DNA of 7,880 nt from JAAELZ01 sp047639475 (lineage in GTDB: Bacteria > Pseudomonadota > Gammaproteobacteria > Arenicellales > Poriferihabitantaceae), in the NCBI GenBank assembly GCA_047639475.1, contig JBLIOD010000090.1, positions 1 through 7,880 on the forward strand. The letters run 5' to 3'. Made by a program: the position numbers and the translations under genes. Within the stretch, counting starts at the first letter, position 1; each line of letters opens with the position of its first letter. The notes under the pieces are model-generated. The model did not search any database and had not been told where the DNA came from. It was given only the letters and a program-made list of their open reading frames with translations. Of this stretch, positions 1-6,846 are shown piece by piece.

Positions 1-2
1 CT

Positions 3-134
3 AGAGCGTTAGCTGTACTGACGACAATTAGTAGATTCATATGTGAAGAACATAAAGGTGAATACCAATGCAGTTTATATCAAGCTGATTTATGTGTTAA
101 TTCTTTTCTCAAAGCAATCATGCTTTACCATTAA
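3..134 (+). CDS. possible 3' end of an unrecognised gene, cut by window edge
   Basis: An open frame runs from the left edge to a TAA at 132-134 and would encode about 43 residues, ending in SFLKAIMLYH. I do not recognise the peptide; it contains three cysteines and no obvious domain. A 44-codon open frame can arise by chance, so this is weak. A small stem (AAAGCA at 111-116, TGCTTT at 121-126, loop ATCA) lies at its end but has no T-run, so it is not a convincing terminator. The stretch from 135 to 200 is non-coding and forms the upstream region of the next gene. Confidence 0.25.
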   Translation, partial: RALAVLTTISRFICEEHKGEYQCSLYQADLCVNSFLKAIMLYH

Positions 135-200
135 TCTCTTATGTGGCATTCGACCCGAGATCACTCACCTGTATTGATCGTAGTGTGAAATAATAAGCTG

Positions 201-848
201 ATGAGAAGTGTTAAAACGATACTGCTAACGATATTTAGCGTTCTTAGCCTTTCCTCGGCGCAGGCTCAAGATTGGCAACTAGTAAAAACAGATTTTGGCA
301 TAGCTATAGAAACCCAGGTTTTAGCGGACTCCCCTTGGCATGGTTTTCGTGGGCAAGTCGATGTGGCTGCAAAACCCGATCAAGTGGTACGGTTTCTGCA
401 GGATTTAGAGGCACTACCAAGTTGGCACTATCGTACTGAGAGCGCCGAGGTGATTAAGTTGGAGGGATACGCCAGCGCCCTTATTCACATCATAACCAAG
501 CCACTCTGGCCGGTTAAGCGGCGGGACGTGATTTGCCGCGTATCTCTGACGCTCGCAACCGACTCTGGTGCGATTCACATCACCTTGGAAAGCGTGGACA
601 ATGCGGCGCCGCCCACGGCAGGAGTCAACCGTATGGACAAACTAAATGCAAAGTGGACAATACAACCGTTGGGGGATACTCATAGCGCGGTCAGTTACGA
701 AACTTACGTGGAGCCAGGCGGTAAAATGCCTGTATGGCTTTTTAACACCATGGCAGTTGATGTCCCCTTGTATAGTTTATTAAATCTGCGACGACACTTT
801 GATAACATAGCCGAGGAAAGACAAGTGTGGACAGGTGACACCCAGTAG
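201..848 (+). CDS. exported START-domain (SRPBCC fold) protein
   Basis: This 215-residue protein starts with a basic n-region, a hydrophobic stretch (residues 6-18) and an SSAQA|QD cleavage site near residue 22, so it should be exported to the periplasm or be surface-linked. Residues 23-210 resemble START/AHA1-like proteins common in Pseudomonas and marine gammaproteobacteria: an early W-Q-L-V opening, a D-Q-V-V-R-F-L central helix, a K-P-L-W-P-V-K-R-R-D-V segment, and a C-terminal helix (P-V-W-L-F-N-T-M-A-V-D-V-P) closing the lipid cavity. The family binds hydrophobic ligands; the ligand here is unknown. It converges on the minus-strand gene at 898, with only 49 nt between and no clear terminator hairpin. 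The ribosome site upstream of the ATG (AATAAGCTG) is poor, but the signal peptide supports this start. Confidence 0.85.
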   Translation: MRSVKTILLTIFSVLSLSSAQAQDWQLVKTDFGIAIETQVLADSPWHGFRGQVDVAAKPDQVVRFLQDLEALPSWHYRTESAEVIKLEGYASALIHIITKPLWPVKRRDVICRVSLTLATDSGAIHITLESVDNAAPPTAGVNRMDKLNAKWTIQPLGDTHSAVSYETYVEPGGKMPVWLFNTMAVDVPLYSLLNLRRHFDNIAEERQVWTGDTQ

Positions 849-897
849 CGGTTGGCATCGGTCGCCTGTTTATGGGCTCTTTAGGGCAATTGCACCA

Positions 898-1317
898 CTA
901 TTCTTTTTCGCCACAGCCCGCCCCGGTTTGATTCCCTTCAGCATCGGTGAACTCAGTCCAATGCACCCAACCTTTTGGGCAATGAAAACCCCATTCACGG
1001 ATTTTCTTGCCGGTATAAAACAGGGTTAATGCCCTGTTACTCTTAAGGATTAATCGATGACTATATTCAGCGGGGCGAAACTTGGGAATCAACGGCCAAA
1101 TACGCTTTTCGCCATTCGGCGTCACTTCGATCAAATGCCCCCAAAGCAAAATACTCCAAGACTTCCATGGGTGATCATGTACGGCTCTATCGTCATCACT
1201 GCCCAGATATAAATGCAGGTACAAGTTTCGAATGCCCGGCTTGCGGACCAAATGCCATCTTTTCATATAGCTTTGCCCAATCATTTGATCAGCCACACGC
1301 CATTTTAAATTAATCAT
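898..1317 (-). CDS. small cupin-like protein of phage/prophage type
   Basis: This 139-residue protein matches a family often found in prophages and phage-like islands and usually annotated as hypothetical or cupin. The diagnostic order is present: YMKRWHLVRKPG (residues 18-28), NLYLHLYLGSDDDRAVHDHPW (31-51), an S-H-R-L-I segment near 86-90, and REWGFHCPKGWVHW (107-120) with a terminal G-x-G-C-G-E. H47, H49 and H87 are plausible metal ligands of a double-stranded beta-helix, but this is inferred from the fold. No reaction is known for the family. The start is uncertain: no strong Shine-Dalgarno precedes the ATG at 1317, and Met12 or Met18 are alternatives. No other phage gene is visible nearby, so it looks like an isolated acquisition or phage leftover. 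Confidence 0.8.
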   Translation of the reverse strand: MINLKWRVADQMIGQSYMKRWHLVRKPGIRNLYLHLYLGSDDDRAVHDHPWKSWSILLWGHLIEVTPNGEKRIWPLIPKFRPAEYSHRLILKSNRALTLFYTGKKIREWGFHCPKGWVHWTEFTDAEGNQTGAGCGEKE

Positions 1318-1359
1318 AGTACAACCAAAGAACTAAAGAGGTCGAGCATACGTCTCGTT

Positions 1360-1581
1360 TCACATAGGCTCGTAAACAGCGTCAATTATCGCCATAAACC
1401 AAGTAAATAGCACTTCACAAAGAGGGGCAATAAGGCATTTATTTTTTGTAGATTTAAGGGCTCGAGAAGCCGAAGCTTTTGCCAGCATAACTTCAGAGCG
1501 ATCAGAAATCCGCATCATTGAATATCCGTTTACAAATGGAAGGCTCGATCCTACTGGGTAGTTATAGGTATAATAAATCAC
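1360..1581 (-). CDS. doubtful small ORF in the gap before the thioredoxin-like gene
   Basis: A 73-codon frame with a GTG start lies 42 nt upstream of the cupin-like gene on the same strand. It has no recognisable domain, only a modest hydrophobic patch (L-F-T-W-F-M-A-I-I). The purine stretch GAGAA abuts the start codon too closely to be a good ribosome site. Its 5' part overlaps the promoter of the divergent gene at 1606. It may be chance, or decayed coding sequence left with the phage-type gene. The 1318-1605 gap otherwise holds only the promoter listed separately. Confidence 0.15.
   Translation of the reverse strand: MIYYTYNYPVGSSLPFVNGYSMMRISDRSEVMLAKASASRALKSTKNKCLIAPLCEVLFTWFMAIIDAVYEPM
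1545..1574 (+). promoter_or_regulatory. putative sigma-70 promoter of the thioredoxin-like gene
   Basis: A perfect -10 hexamer TATAAT lies at 1569-1574. A weak -35 candidate TCGATC (1545-1550, three of six consensus bases) sits 18 bp upstream. Transcription would start near 1581, giving a leader of about 25 nt before the ATG at 1606. Confidence 0.45.
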
Positions 1582-1605
1582 TTCTCAACTACTAGATAAC
1601 CAAGC

Positions 1606-2631
1606 ATGTTTAAGATTAGCCGGATCTTTCGCCTTTTTTTGCTGTGCTTTTTAAGCGCCTATTTCACGCCTATTCATGCTACTGAAGCACCCAAGCGTGG
1701 AGAAGTTCAGGGTGGCGTGCTACACCCTGCTCCCGCTTGGTTTAAAGACAGCTTTCTAGATATTGCGGACGATATAGAAGAAGCCACTGATGCGGATAAG
1801 CATTTGATGTTGTTTTTCGACCTGACCGGCTGCCCGTATTGCGATCAAATGCTGACAGAAATCTTCGAATCAGAACCTTATGCTAGCAAAATTCAGCAGC
1901 ATTTTGATGTGATCTCTATCAACATCAAGGGCGATCGTGACATTGCCTACAATGAAAACCTCTCGGTGACCGAAAAAGAACTATCTGAGATGTTGAATGT
2001 CCACTCAACGCCGGGCATCATATTTCTCAATTCGGACAATAAACCGGTGGTGCGGGTGGATGGTTACCGTGCTCCTGCTCGTTTTGACCGCGTATTAGAT
2101 TTTGTTCAAACCAAAGCCTATAAAACCCAAGAACTCTCTGCCTATCTTGATGACAACCTAACTAAAGGGATATACAGCTTACGTGACAATCCGATGTTTA
2201 AAAACATCACAGACTTATCTAACGTAGAGGGCCCTTTGGTCGTCATCTTTGAGGACAGCACTTGCAATGACTGCAACAAATTTCATGAAACCCTCTTAAG
2301 CAACGCTGAGGTGCAAAAAGAGTTGGATGCTTTTACGGTGGTGCGTTTAGACACCGATTCAGAGTTATCGATTGTGGATGTCGAAGGCAATCAAACGACG
2401 CCAAAGGCGCTAGCGCTGCAACTTGAAATGACTTACCGACCCGGTGTCGTCATGTATGCAGATGGCAAAGCGCTTCGCCGAGCTGACAGCTTATTGTTTA
2501 AACACCACTTCAAAGAGCGGTTACGCTGGATAGGCACAGGCGCCTATAAAACAATGGCATATCACGTGTATTCAGAACGGCGCACTGAAGAATTACTGGC
2601 TGCTGGCAACAATATTGATTTAGCGCAGTGA
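1606..2631 (+). CDS. exported protein with two thioredoxin-like domains (SoxW-like)
   Basis: The 341-residue product opens with a signal peptide (basic start, hydrophobic residues 8-20, probable cleavage after IHA at 25). Domain 1 (about 45-175) has the motif GCPYC with C76 and C79 and a cis-proline at STPG (P136). Domain 2 (about 195-310) has TCNDC with C220 and C223 and a second cis-proline at RPG (P279). Each CxxC is followed by a helix and a beta-beta-alpha ending, as in thioredoxin-fold proteins of the SoxW/thioredoxin_2 type. It probably acts in the periplasm as a thiol reductase or disulfide-handling protein; the substrate cannot be inferred. No sox or cytochrome-maturation genes are adjacent. 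No strong Shine-Dalgarno is visible, but the signal peptide fixes the start. The 105-bp gap after it shows no obvious terminator. Confidence 0.85.
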   Translation: MFKISRIFRLFLLCFLSAYFTPIHATEAPKRGEVQGGVLHPAPAWFKDSFLDIADDIEEATDADKHLMLFFDLTGCPYCDQMLTEIFESEPYASKIQQHFDVISINIKGDRDIAYNENLSVTEKELSEMLNVHSTPGIIFLNSDNKPVVRVDGYRAPARFDRVLDFVQTKAYKTQELSAYLDDNLTKGIYSLRDNPMFKNITDLSNVEGPLVVIFEDSTCNDCNKFHETLLSNAEVQKELDAFTVVRLDTDSELSIVDVEGNQTTPKALALQLEMTYRPGVVMYADGKALRRADSLLFKHHFKERLRWIGTGAYKTMAYHVYSERRTEELLAAGNNIDLAQ

Positions 2632-2736
2632 CAACGGTGATATCTCTTGGCATCAATTCGTGAGTTCGTGATGTTATATTTGGCACAGTTAGTAAAGACG
2701 AAATTACACACCTACTTCTCTTGAATGGATAATACA

Positions 2737-3258
2737 ATGAACGACGAAATCAACTACAAAAACAACCCGCTGCATGGCGTTGGCTTAAAGCAGATATTGG
2801 TTGAACTAACTGAACACTACGGTTTTGAAATTCTGTTCGCCTATTTGAATATCAACTGCTTTAAAACCAATCCGAGCGTGGTTTCCAGTGTGAAGTTTCT
2901 TAAAAAAACTGATTGGGCGCGTGAGAAAGTAGAAGGGTTTTATTTATATTCCTTTAAAAGTTTCCCTAGAGCCTCACACGAACAGTTTCAACTCTCACCT
3001 AGAGACCGCATCATCCCTGAAGATCAAACGGCGGGAGAGCCTGCTGAATTGAGCCTGGAAGACGCCGATAGGCTGCGCGAAAAGCGAGAAATAAAATCGG
3101 CTGAATTTATTTCGAAGTCAAGCTCGGGCTCGGGCAAACGTGATTACACGGACACTGGCAGTCGGCGCTCTCACACCAGAAATGATGGAGGTGACCGCAC
3201 CTCTACAACTCGATCTGGCGATAAGGGGCTAAACCCGTGGGGAAATCCACGCACCTAA
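2737..3258 (+). CDS. VF530-family DNA-binding protein with long basic tail
   Basis: Residues 8-71 match the VF530 family (DUF2132), a small fold described from Vibrio fischeri. The signature is NNPLHGVGLKQIL, a central H-Y-G-F segment, IN-C-F then NPSV-SS-KFLKKTDWAREKVEGFYLY. Family members are thought to bind DNA and are usually only about 70-90 residues. Here a further 100 residues follow: a linker with RDRIIPEDQ, a charged helix (LEDADRLREKREIKSAEF, about 107-124), then a Ser/Gly/Arg-rich low-complexity tail ending LNPWGNPRT. I chose ATG 2737 over the in-frame ATG at 2725 because GGAT lies a suitable distance upstream and homologues start close to the NNPLHG motif. Its cellular role is unknown; it stands alone, with 149 bp before the next gene. 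Confidence 0.8.
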   Translation: MNDEINYKNNPLHGVGLKQILVELTEHYGFEILFAYLNINCFKTNPSVVSSVKFLKKTDWAREKVEGFYLYSFKSFPRASHEQFQLSPRDRIIPEDQTAGEPAELSLEDADRLREKREIKSAEFISKSSSGSGKRDYTDTGSRRSHTRNDGGDRTSTTRSGDKGLNPWGNPRT

Positions 3259-3313
3259 TCGTGGCTCACGGTCGATTAGACCTATTGATTAGTACTACCC
3301 AACGTCAAACTTC

Positions 3314-3382
3314 AACGGGGTTTCCTTAGCAATAAGGCTCGCTTCCCGTTAAACTTGCGCCTATAGGTTGCACTACGGCAAC
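3314..3382 (+). other. potential structured leader before the U32 gene
   Basis: Two hairpins can form in the gap before the U32-family gene. The first has an outer stem AACGGG (3314-3319) with CCCGTT (3345-3350) and an inner stem CCTTA (3324-3328) with TAAGG (3333-3337), closed by a GCAA tetraloop of the stable GNRA class. The second pairs GTTGC (3367-3371) with GCAAC (3378-3382). There is no downstream T-tract, so neither is a classic terminator. It could be a 5' UTR element, the end of the VF530 transcript, or chance. Confidence 0.3.
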
Positions 3383-3407
3383 ATTCTGAATTAAGTGAAT
3401 TGGTACA

Positions 3408-5675
3408 ATGAGTAGAAAGATTGAGTTATTGGCGCCCGGCGGTGATGTTGAAGCGATTAAAGCCGCTGTTATTGCGGGTGCTAATGCGGTGTATTGCGGC
3501 TTAGACACCTTTAACGCGCGTAACCGAGCAGCCAACCTTTCATATGATGAGTTAATCGGTGTTTTACGATTAGCGCATAAGTACGACTGCGAAGTGTTCT
3601 TAACCTTAAACGTGGTTATTTTAGAACAGGAGCTCCCTACCCTGATCAAATTGCTGAATAAGCTGGTGAACGCCGGCATCGATGGCATCATCGTTCAGGA
3701 TTTGGGCATCTTTAATTTGGTTAAAAAATTCTTCCCCACGCTCGATATCCATGCGTCGACACAAATGACGACGCATAATGAAGGCCAGATAGAGTTCCTA
3801 TCTAAGATCGGCGCGACCAGAGTTAACTTATCTCGCGAACTCAATCTGCCCGAAATCAAATCATTAACAGCCTTGGCACATGACCACAATGTACTGACTG
3901 AAGTGTTTGTTCATGGCGCCTTGTGCATTGCCTTTTCGGGGCAGTGTTACTCAAGTTCGGTCAGCGTGGGCAATTCGGGCAACCGCGGCAGATGTAGCCA
4001 AGCCTGCCGCGACGAGTATGAAACTACTGCAGAAGGTCATCGCTTTCCATTGAATTTAAAGGATAATTCTGCATATTTTGATTTGCCAGAACTAGTAGAT
4101 GCACAGGTGGACTCACTCAAAATTGAAGGCCGTATTAAAGGCGCACATTACGTATATACCGTTACCGACACCTGGCGAAAGCAAGTAGATCAGTTTGTCG
4201 AAACGGGCAAGCTGCGGTCTGACGATTCTAACTTGCACCGCGTATTTAACCGCGACTTCACCAATTCATTCTTAACGGGCAATCTCACCAAGGACATGTT
4301 CATAGATAGTCCTAGAGATTTCAGCATACAGCATGCAGTGCAAAAACACGCTGCTGTTTCACCCAATGAAATAGCCGTCGTCACCAATGATCTTTACTCG
4401 AAAAAGAACGCGTTGGGCGATGAGCTTAATCAAAAAATCCAATACCTGAGTATTGCCAAACAAGCGTTAACACTCCACTTTTCAGGCGAGCTGGGCGAGC
4501 CATTACGGTTAAGTATGACGATTGGTGATGATACAGGCAGCAATAAAGCTCATAGCTTGCACACTGAATCAAAACTCAGTGAGGCCAACAAGCTATCTAT
4601 TGATCAAGCAGTATTAGAAAAACGCTTCAAAAATTTTGCTCCGACTGACTTTACGCTTGAAGCTTTCGACTGCACCGCGTTAGCAGCAGACTTAAGCCTC
4701 CCGCTTAAGGAGCTAACAATACTCAAGAACGATGCGGCTTTATTACTCAACAACTCGGTAGCACTTATTCCGCATGTTGACGTTCCTGCCCTGGAAAAGA
4801 ATCAGGCAGCGTCTCATACGCCTTCCATGTCAATTCTCATTGCAGATAAGAAAGACATCGCCCTGTGTAACCTAACTCAAGCTGATGTTTACTTCAAACT
4901 GCCTGAGAGCTGGAAGAAAGGCTGCGATAAACACATCAATATTTTCCTTGAGAACCCGCGACTGATCCCTTGGTTTCCTGCGGTATTAATCGGCAAAGAC
5001 TATGATGAATCTGTGCGGTTGCTAGAGCAAGTTCGCCCAGCACGAATAGTTAGCAATAATACCGGCGTGGCATTTAAAGCCTATGAAATGGGCATCGAGT
5101 GGATTGCCGGCCCCTTCCTCAATACCACCAACTCCTACGCCCTACTCACCTTGCAAGAAGAGTTGAACTGCGCAGGTGCGTTCATTTCTAATGAAATTAA
5201 TCGCCTACAAATTAAGAACATTGCTCGCCCTGACAACTTCAAGCTGCTCTATAGTATTTATCATCCCATCTTAATGATGACGAGTCGTCAGTGTTTCTTT
5301 CAGCAAACCGTGGGGTGTAAAAAGCCGAGCATTGAAGACGGCTGCATGCTGAAGTGTAAAAAAGCCACGACCATCACCAACGTCAAAGGCGTGTCGTTTG
5401 CCGTTGATAAACAAAAAGGGGGTTACCCCAGCATTTACAACAATGAGCAATTCTTGAATTTTGATATTGTGAACGACCTTAAAGGGCAATTTGATGAGTT
5501 CTTTATTGACCTCACCAATATCGGCTCAGGCTCAAAAGAAGAGATAGATAAAGCACAACTGATCGAACACTTCGAGAACTTCATCAAGGGCGACGACAGT
5601 AAACCCCAGGCGCAACAGCAACTCAGTCAACTCATAACCATCTCAACCAACGCGCAGTATAGCCAAGGCCTCTAA
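3408..5675 (+). CDS. U32-family protein, probable RNA C/U hydroxylation factor (RlhA/TrhP-like)
   Basis: This 755-residue protein belongs to the U32 'peptidase' family, whose characterised bacterial members RlhA and TrhP act in hydroxylation of 23S rRNA and tRNA respectively. The N-terminal barrel starts with IELLAPGGDVEAIKAAVIAG (5-24) and continues with AVYCG. The U32 signature E-x-F-x-H-G-A-L-C-x4-G-x-C-x-S-S spans about 165-183. C173, C180, C196 and C200 keep the 7/16/4 spacing that I recall for the proposed iron-sulfur ligands of RlhA, and LKIEGRIKGAHYVYTVTDTWRK follows (237-258). Residues about 320-600 are divergent, equivalent to the DUF3656-type extension. A second cluster C629, C637, C646, C650 lies near the C-terminus. 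It is longer than E. coli RlhA (about 650) and TrhP (about 450), so the exact target is not assigned. A GST gene follows after 26 nt. Confidence 0.85.
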   Translation: MSRKIELLAPGGDVEAIKAAVIAGANAVYCGLDTFNARNRAANLSYDELIGVLRLAHKYDCEVFLTLNVVILEQELPTLIKLLNKLVNAGIDGIIVQDLGIFNLVKKFFPTLDIHASTQMTTHNEGQIEFLSKIGATRVNLSRELNLPEIKSLTALAHDHNVLTEVFVHGALCIAFSGQCYSSSVSVGNSGNRGRCSQACRDEYETTAEGHRFPLNLKDNSAYFDLPELVDAQVDSLKIEGRIKGAHYVYTVTDTWRKQVDQFVETGKLRSDDSNLHRVFNRDFTNSFLTGNLTKDMFIDSPRDFSIQHAVQKHAAVSPNEIAVVTNDLYSKKNALGDELNQKIQYLSIAKQALTLHFSGELGEPLRLSMTIGDDTGSNKAHSLHTESKLSEANKLSIDQAVLEKRFKNFAPTDFTLEAFDCTALAADLSLPLKELTILKNDAALLLNNSVALIPHVDVPALEKNQAASHTPSMSILIADKKDIALCNLTQADVYFKLPESWKKGCDKHINIFLENPRLIPWFPAVLIGKDYDESVRLLEQVRPARIVSNNTGVAFKAYEMGIEWIAGPFLNTTNSYALLTLQEELNCAGAFISNEINRLQIKNIARPDNFKLLYSIYHPILMMTSRQCFFQQTVGCKKPSIEDGCMLKCKKATTITNVKGVSFAVDKQKGGYPSIYNNEQFLNFDIVNDLKGQFDEFFIDLTNIGSGSKEEIDKAQLIEHFENFIKGDDSKPQAQQQLSQLITISTNAQYSQGL

Positions 5676-5701
5676 ACGGGCTTTAAGCAGACATTAAACG
5701 C

Positions 5702-6361
5702 ATGGCATTGCCCATCCTGTACTCGCTACAACATTGCCCCTACGCAATGCGCGCAAGAATGGGGATTTTATTGGCAGAACAAACCGTCATGTTGCGGGCT
5801 ATCACGATGGACAACCGACCAGACGAAATGTTGGCTGCTTCACCTAAAGCAACAGTGCCCGTATTAGTGCTTGACGATGGGTCGGTGATAGATGAAAGCT
5901 TAGACATTATGCTATGGGCACTAAAACTTAATGACCCACAAAACTTATTGCTTTCAGACCAAGTAAGCGCCCTACCAGAAATGCTTAAAATCATTAATGA
6001 AAACGATAAAGCCTTTAAGCCCAGCTTAGAGAACTACAAACGCGCCAAGCGCTTTCATCATGACTCGGAAGATTCTTACCGCCTAGAATGTGAGCCATTT
6101 ATTCAAAGTTTGGAAAGGCGTTTAACGAAGCATAACTTCTTTATGGGGCCAAACCCAAGCTTGCTTGATTACGTCTTATTACCTTTTATTCGCCAGTTTT
6201 CTAAAGCAAATAAACCCCTATTCCGAGAGGGCCCTTACACTCTTTTGCAACACTGGCTAGATCGCCACCTACAAAGCAGATTGTTTGCAAAAGCCATGTT
6301 TAAGTATCCTTTGTGGTTGGAAAGTAATGAGGTTTATTATTTGGGGAAGGGGGAAAAGTGA
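5702..6361 (+). CDS. glutathione S-transferase, Grx-like N-terminus
   Basis: The 219-residue product has an N-terminal thioredoxin-like GST domain (about 4-78) with SLQHCPYAMRARM. C12 of the CPYA motif replaces the glutaredoxin CPYC and probably serves as the active cysteine. TVPVLV supplies the cis-proline (P53), and IDES (63-66) contacts glutathione in related enzymes. The all-helical C-terminal domain includes PSLLDYVLLPF with the S-x-x-D N-capping box. Related gammaproteobacterial proteins are cytosolic GSTs of unknown substrate, possibly doing thiol transfer or deglutathionylation. The 26-nt gap to the U32 gene suggests a shared transcript. The stop codon lies only a few bases before transposase-derived DNA at 6368, so the last residues (GKGEK) may have been altered by that insertion. 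Confidence 0.85.
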   Translation: MALPILYSLQHCPYAMRARMGILLAEQTVMLRAITMDNRPDEMLAASPKATVPVLVLDDGSVIDESLDIMLWALKLNDPQNLLLSDQVSALPEMLKIINENDKAFKPSLENYKRAKRFHHDSEDSYRLECEPFIQSLERRLTKHNFFMGPNPSLLDYVLLPFIRQFSKANKPLFREGPYTLLQHWLDRHLQSRLFAKAMFKYPLWLESNEVYYLGKGEK

Positions 6362-6367
6362 CTCGAT

Positions 6368-6460
6368 AAAATAAATCTGTCCCCTTTGTTTTCCATTATT
6401 GCCTCTAATAATGACATGTTGTGGGTACCCAGGAAGATTAAATCTGGCTAAACGAGGCAT
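6368..6460 (-). pseudogene. internally deleted RAYT (IS200-like) transposase remnant
   Basis: Read on the minus strand from the ATG at 6460, the peptide begins MPRLARFNLPGYPQHVI followed by RGNN. This is the highly recognisable N-terminus of REP-associated tyrosine transposases (Y1/IS200-like), which normally run on for 200 or more residues. After codon 22 homology stops, and the sequence AGGGGACAGATTTATTTT (minus strand, 6368-6385) follows. I recognise this as the motif usually found at the 3' end of such elements. The catalytic HUH and tyrosine regions are absent. It therefore looks like an internal deletion that kept both ends, inactive as a transposase but possibly mobilisable in trans. 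Confidence 0.7.
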
Positions 6461-6540
6461 AGTGCTATTGAACTGGTAAACAGACTTAGTGTTTATATCG
6501 TCGAGCCGTAAATATCAATCGTGTATGACCCCTTTGAAAT
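6430..6540 (-). repeat. RAYT 5'-end repeat, copy A (111 bp)
   Basis: This is the first of two adjacent direct copies with period 111 bp, differing at about 10 positions by eye. On the minus strand it carries an AAAGGGGTCATACACGATTG leader motif, a conserved GTCGAGCCGT-containing spacer (plus-strand reading), and the first 10 codons of the transposase. This copy is contiguous with the rest of the remnant. Confidence 0.8.
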
Positions 6541-6651
6541 CAGGAAGATTAAATCTGGCTAAACGATGCATAGTGCTATTGAACTAGTAAACAGACCTAT
6601 AGTTTATAACGTCGAGCCGTGAATATCAATCGTGTCCGACCCCTTTGATAT
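6541..6651 (-). repeat. RAYT 5'-end repeat, copy B (111 bp)
   Basis: The second tandem copy again encodes the start of the transposase on the minus strand, but as MHRLARFNLP, before running directly into the leader of copy A. Its leader reads AAAGGGGTCGGACACGATTG. The copies are diverged (about 91% identical by eye), so the duplication is not very recent. Confidence 0.8.
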
Positions 6652-6654
6652 TCA
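6620..6654. repeat. hairpin at the outer end of repeat copy B
   Basis: TGAATATCAA (6620-6629) and TTGATATTCA (6645-6654) form a perfect 10-bp inverted repeat around a 15-nt loop that contains the GACCCC motif. Copy A has only an imperfect version because its terminal bases differ. It may be the structured end recognised by an IS200/RAYT transposase, since such enzymes recognise hairpins in single-stranded DNA, but that is inference. Confidence 0.5.
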
Positions 6655-6846
6655 ATAGCAACGATAGGAAATCAAACGGCTCTGCAAGAGCAGAGTATGT
6701 GGCAATGTTAATGCAAGAGGAACATGAAAAGTCATAACAAATTTACTAAAAACACCCGCAAATAAATTCTTTTGACTTTTTTCAGTAAAACCTATCAATC
6801 TTAAAATTGATGTTGTTTGTTGACTAATTACGCGCCTAAAAATCTC
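6655..6846. other. non-coding spacer between two oppositely oriented GGGGTC motifs
   Basis: No gene is supported here. A minus-strand open frame covers it but has no recognisable family and starts inside repeat sequence. Two small perfect stems are present: CTCTGC/GCAGAG (6680-6695, loop AAGA) and ATCAAT/ATTGAT (6794-6811). The stretch lies between the GACCCC motif of copy B and the inverted GGGGTC motif near 6856-6861, so it could be the inside of another decayed element. Confidence 0.35.

Noticed and set aside
111..126. Short hairpin AAAGCA-ATCA-TGCTTT as a terminator
   Set aside because: The stem is only 6 bp, AT-rich, has no U-tract and lies inside the possible reading frame ending at 134.
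835..1029. Plus-strand open frame of 64 codons overlapping the START gene end
   Set aside because: It lies opposite the cupin-like gene, whose conserved HCPKGWVHW block explains the sequence; no family or ribosome site supports the plus-strand reading.
2725..2736. Upstream ATG for the VF530 gene
   Set aside because: No Shine-Dalgarno precedes it, while ATG 2737 has GGAT at a suitable distance and lies closer to the family's usual start.
3281..3292. CCTATTGATTAG before the U32 gene resembling the right arm of the psiE palindrome
   Set aside because: Only one arm is shared and there is no matching left arm, so coincidence is the simplest explanation.
3326..3691. Minus-strand frame of 121 codons over the U32 gene start
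   Set aside because: Antisense to the strongly conserved U32 N-terminus; no homology or ribosome site recognised.
6269..6397. Continuation of the minus-strand transposase frame into the GST gene
   Set aside because: After the RGNN residues the frame reads through the element's end motif and then antisense to the GST coding region; only the first 22 codons are transposase.
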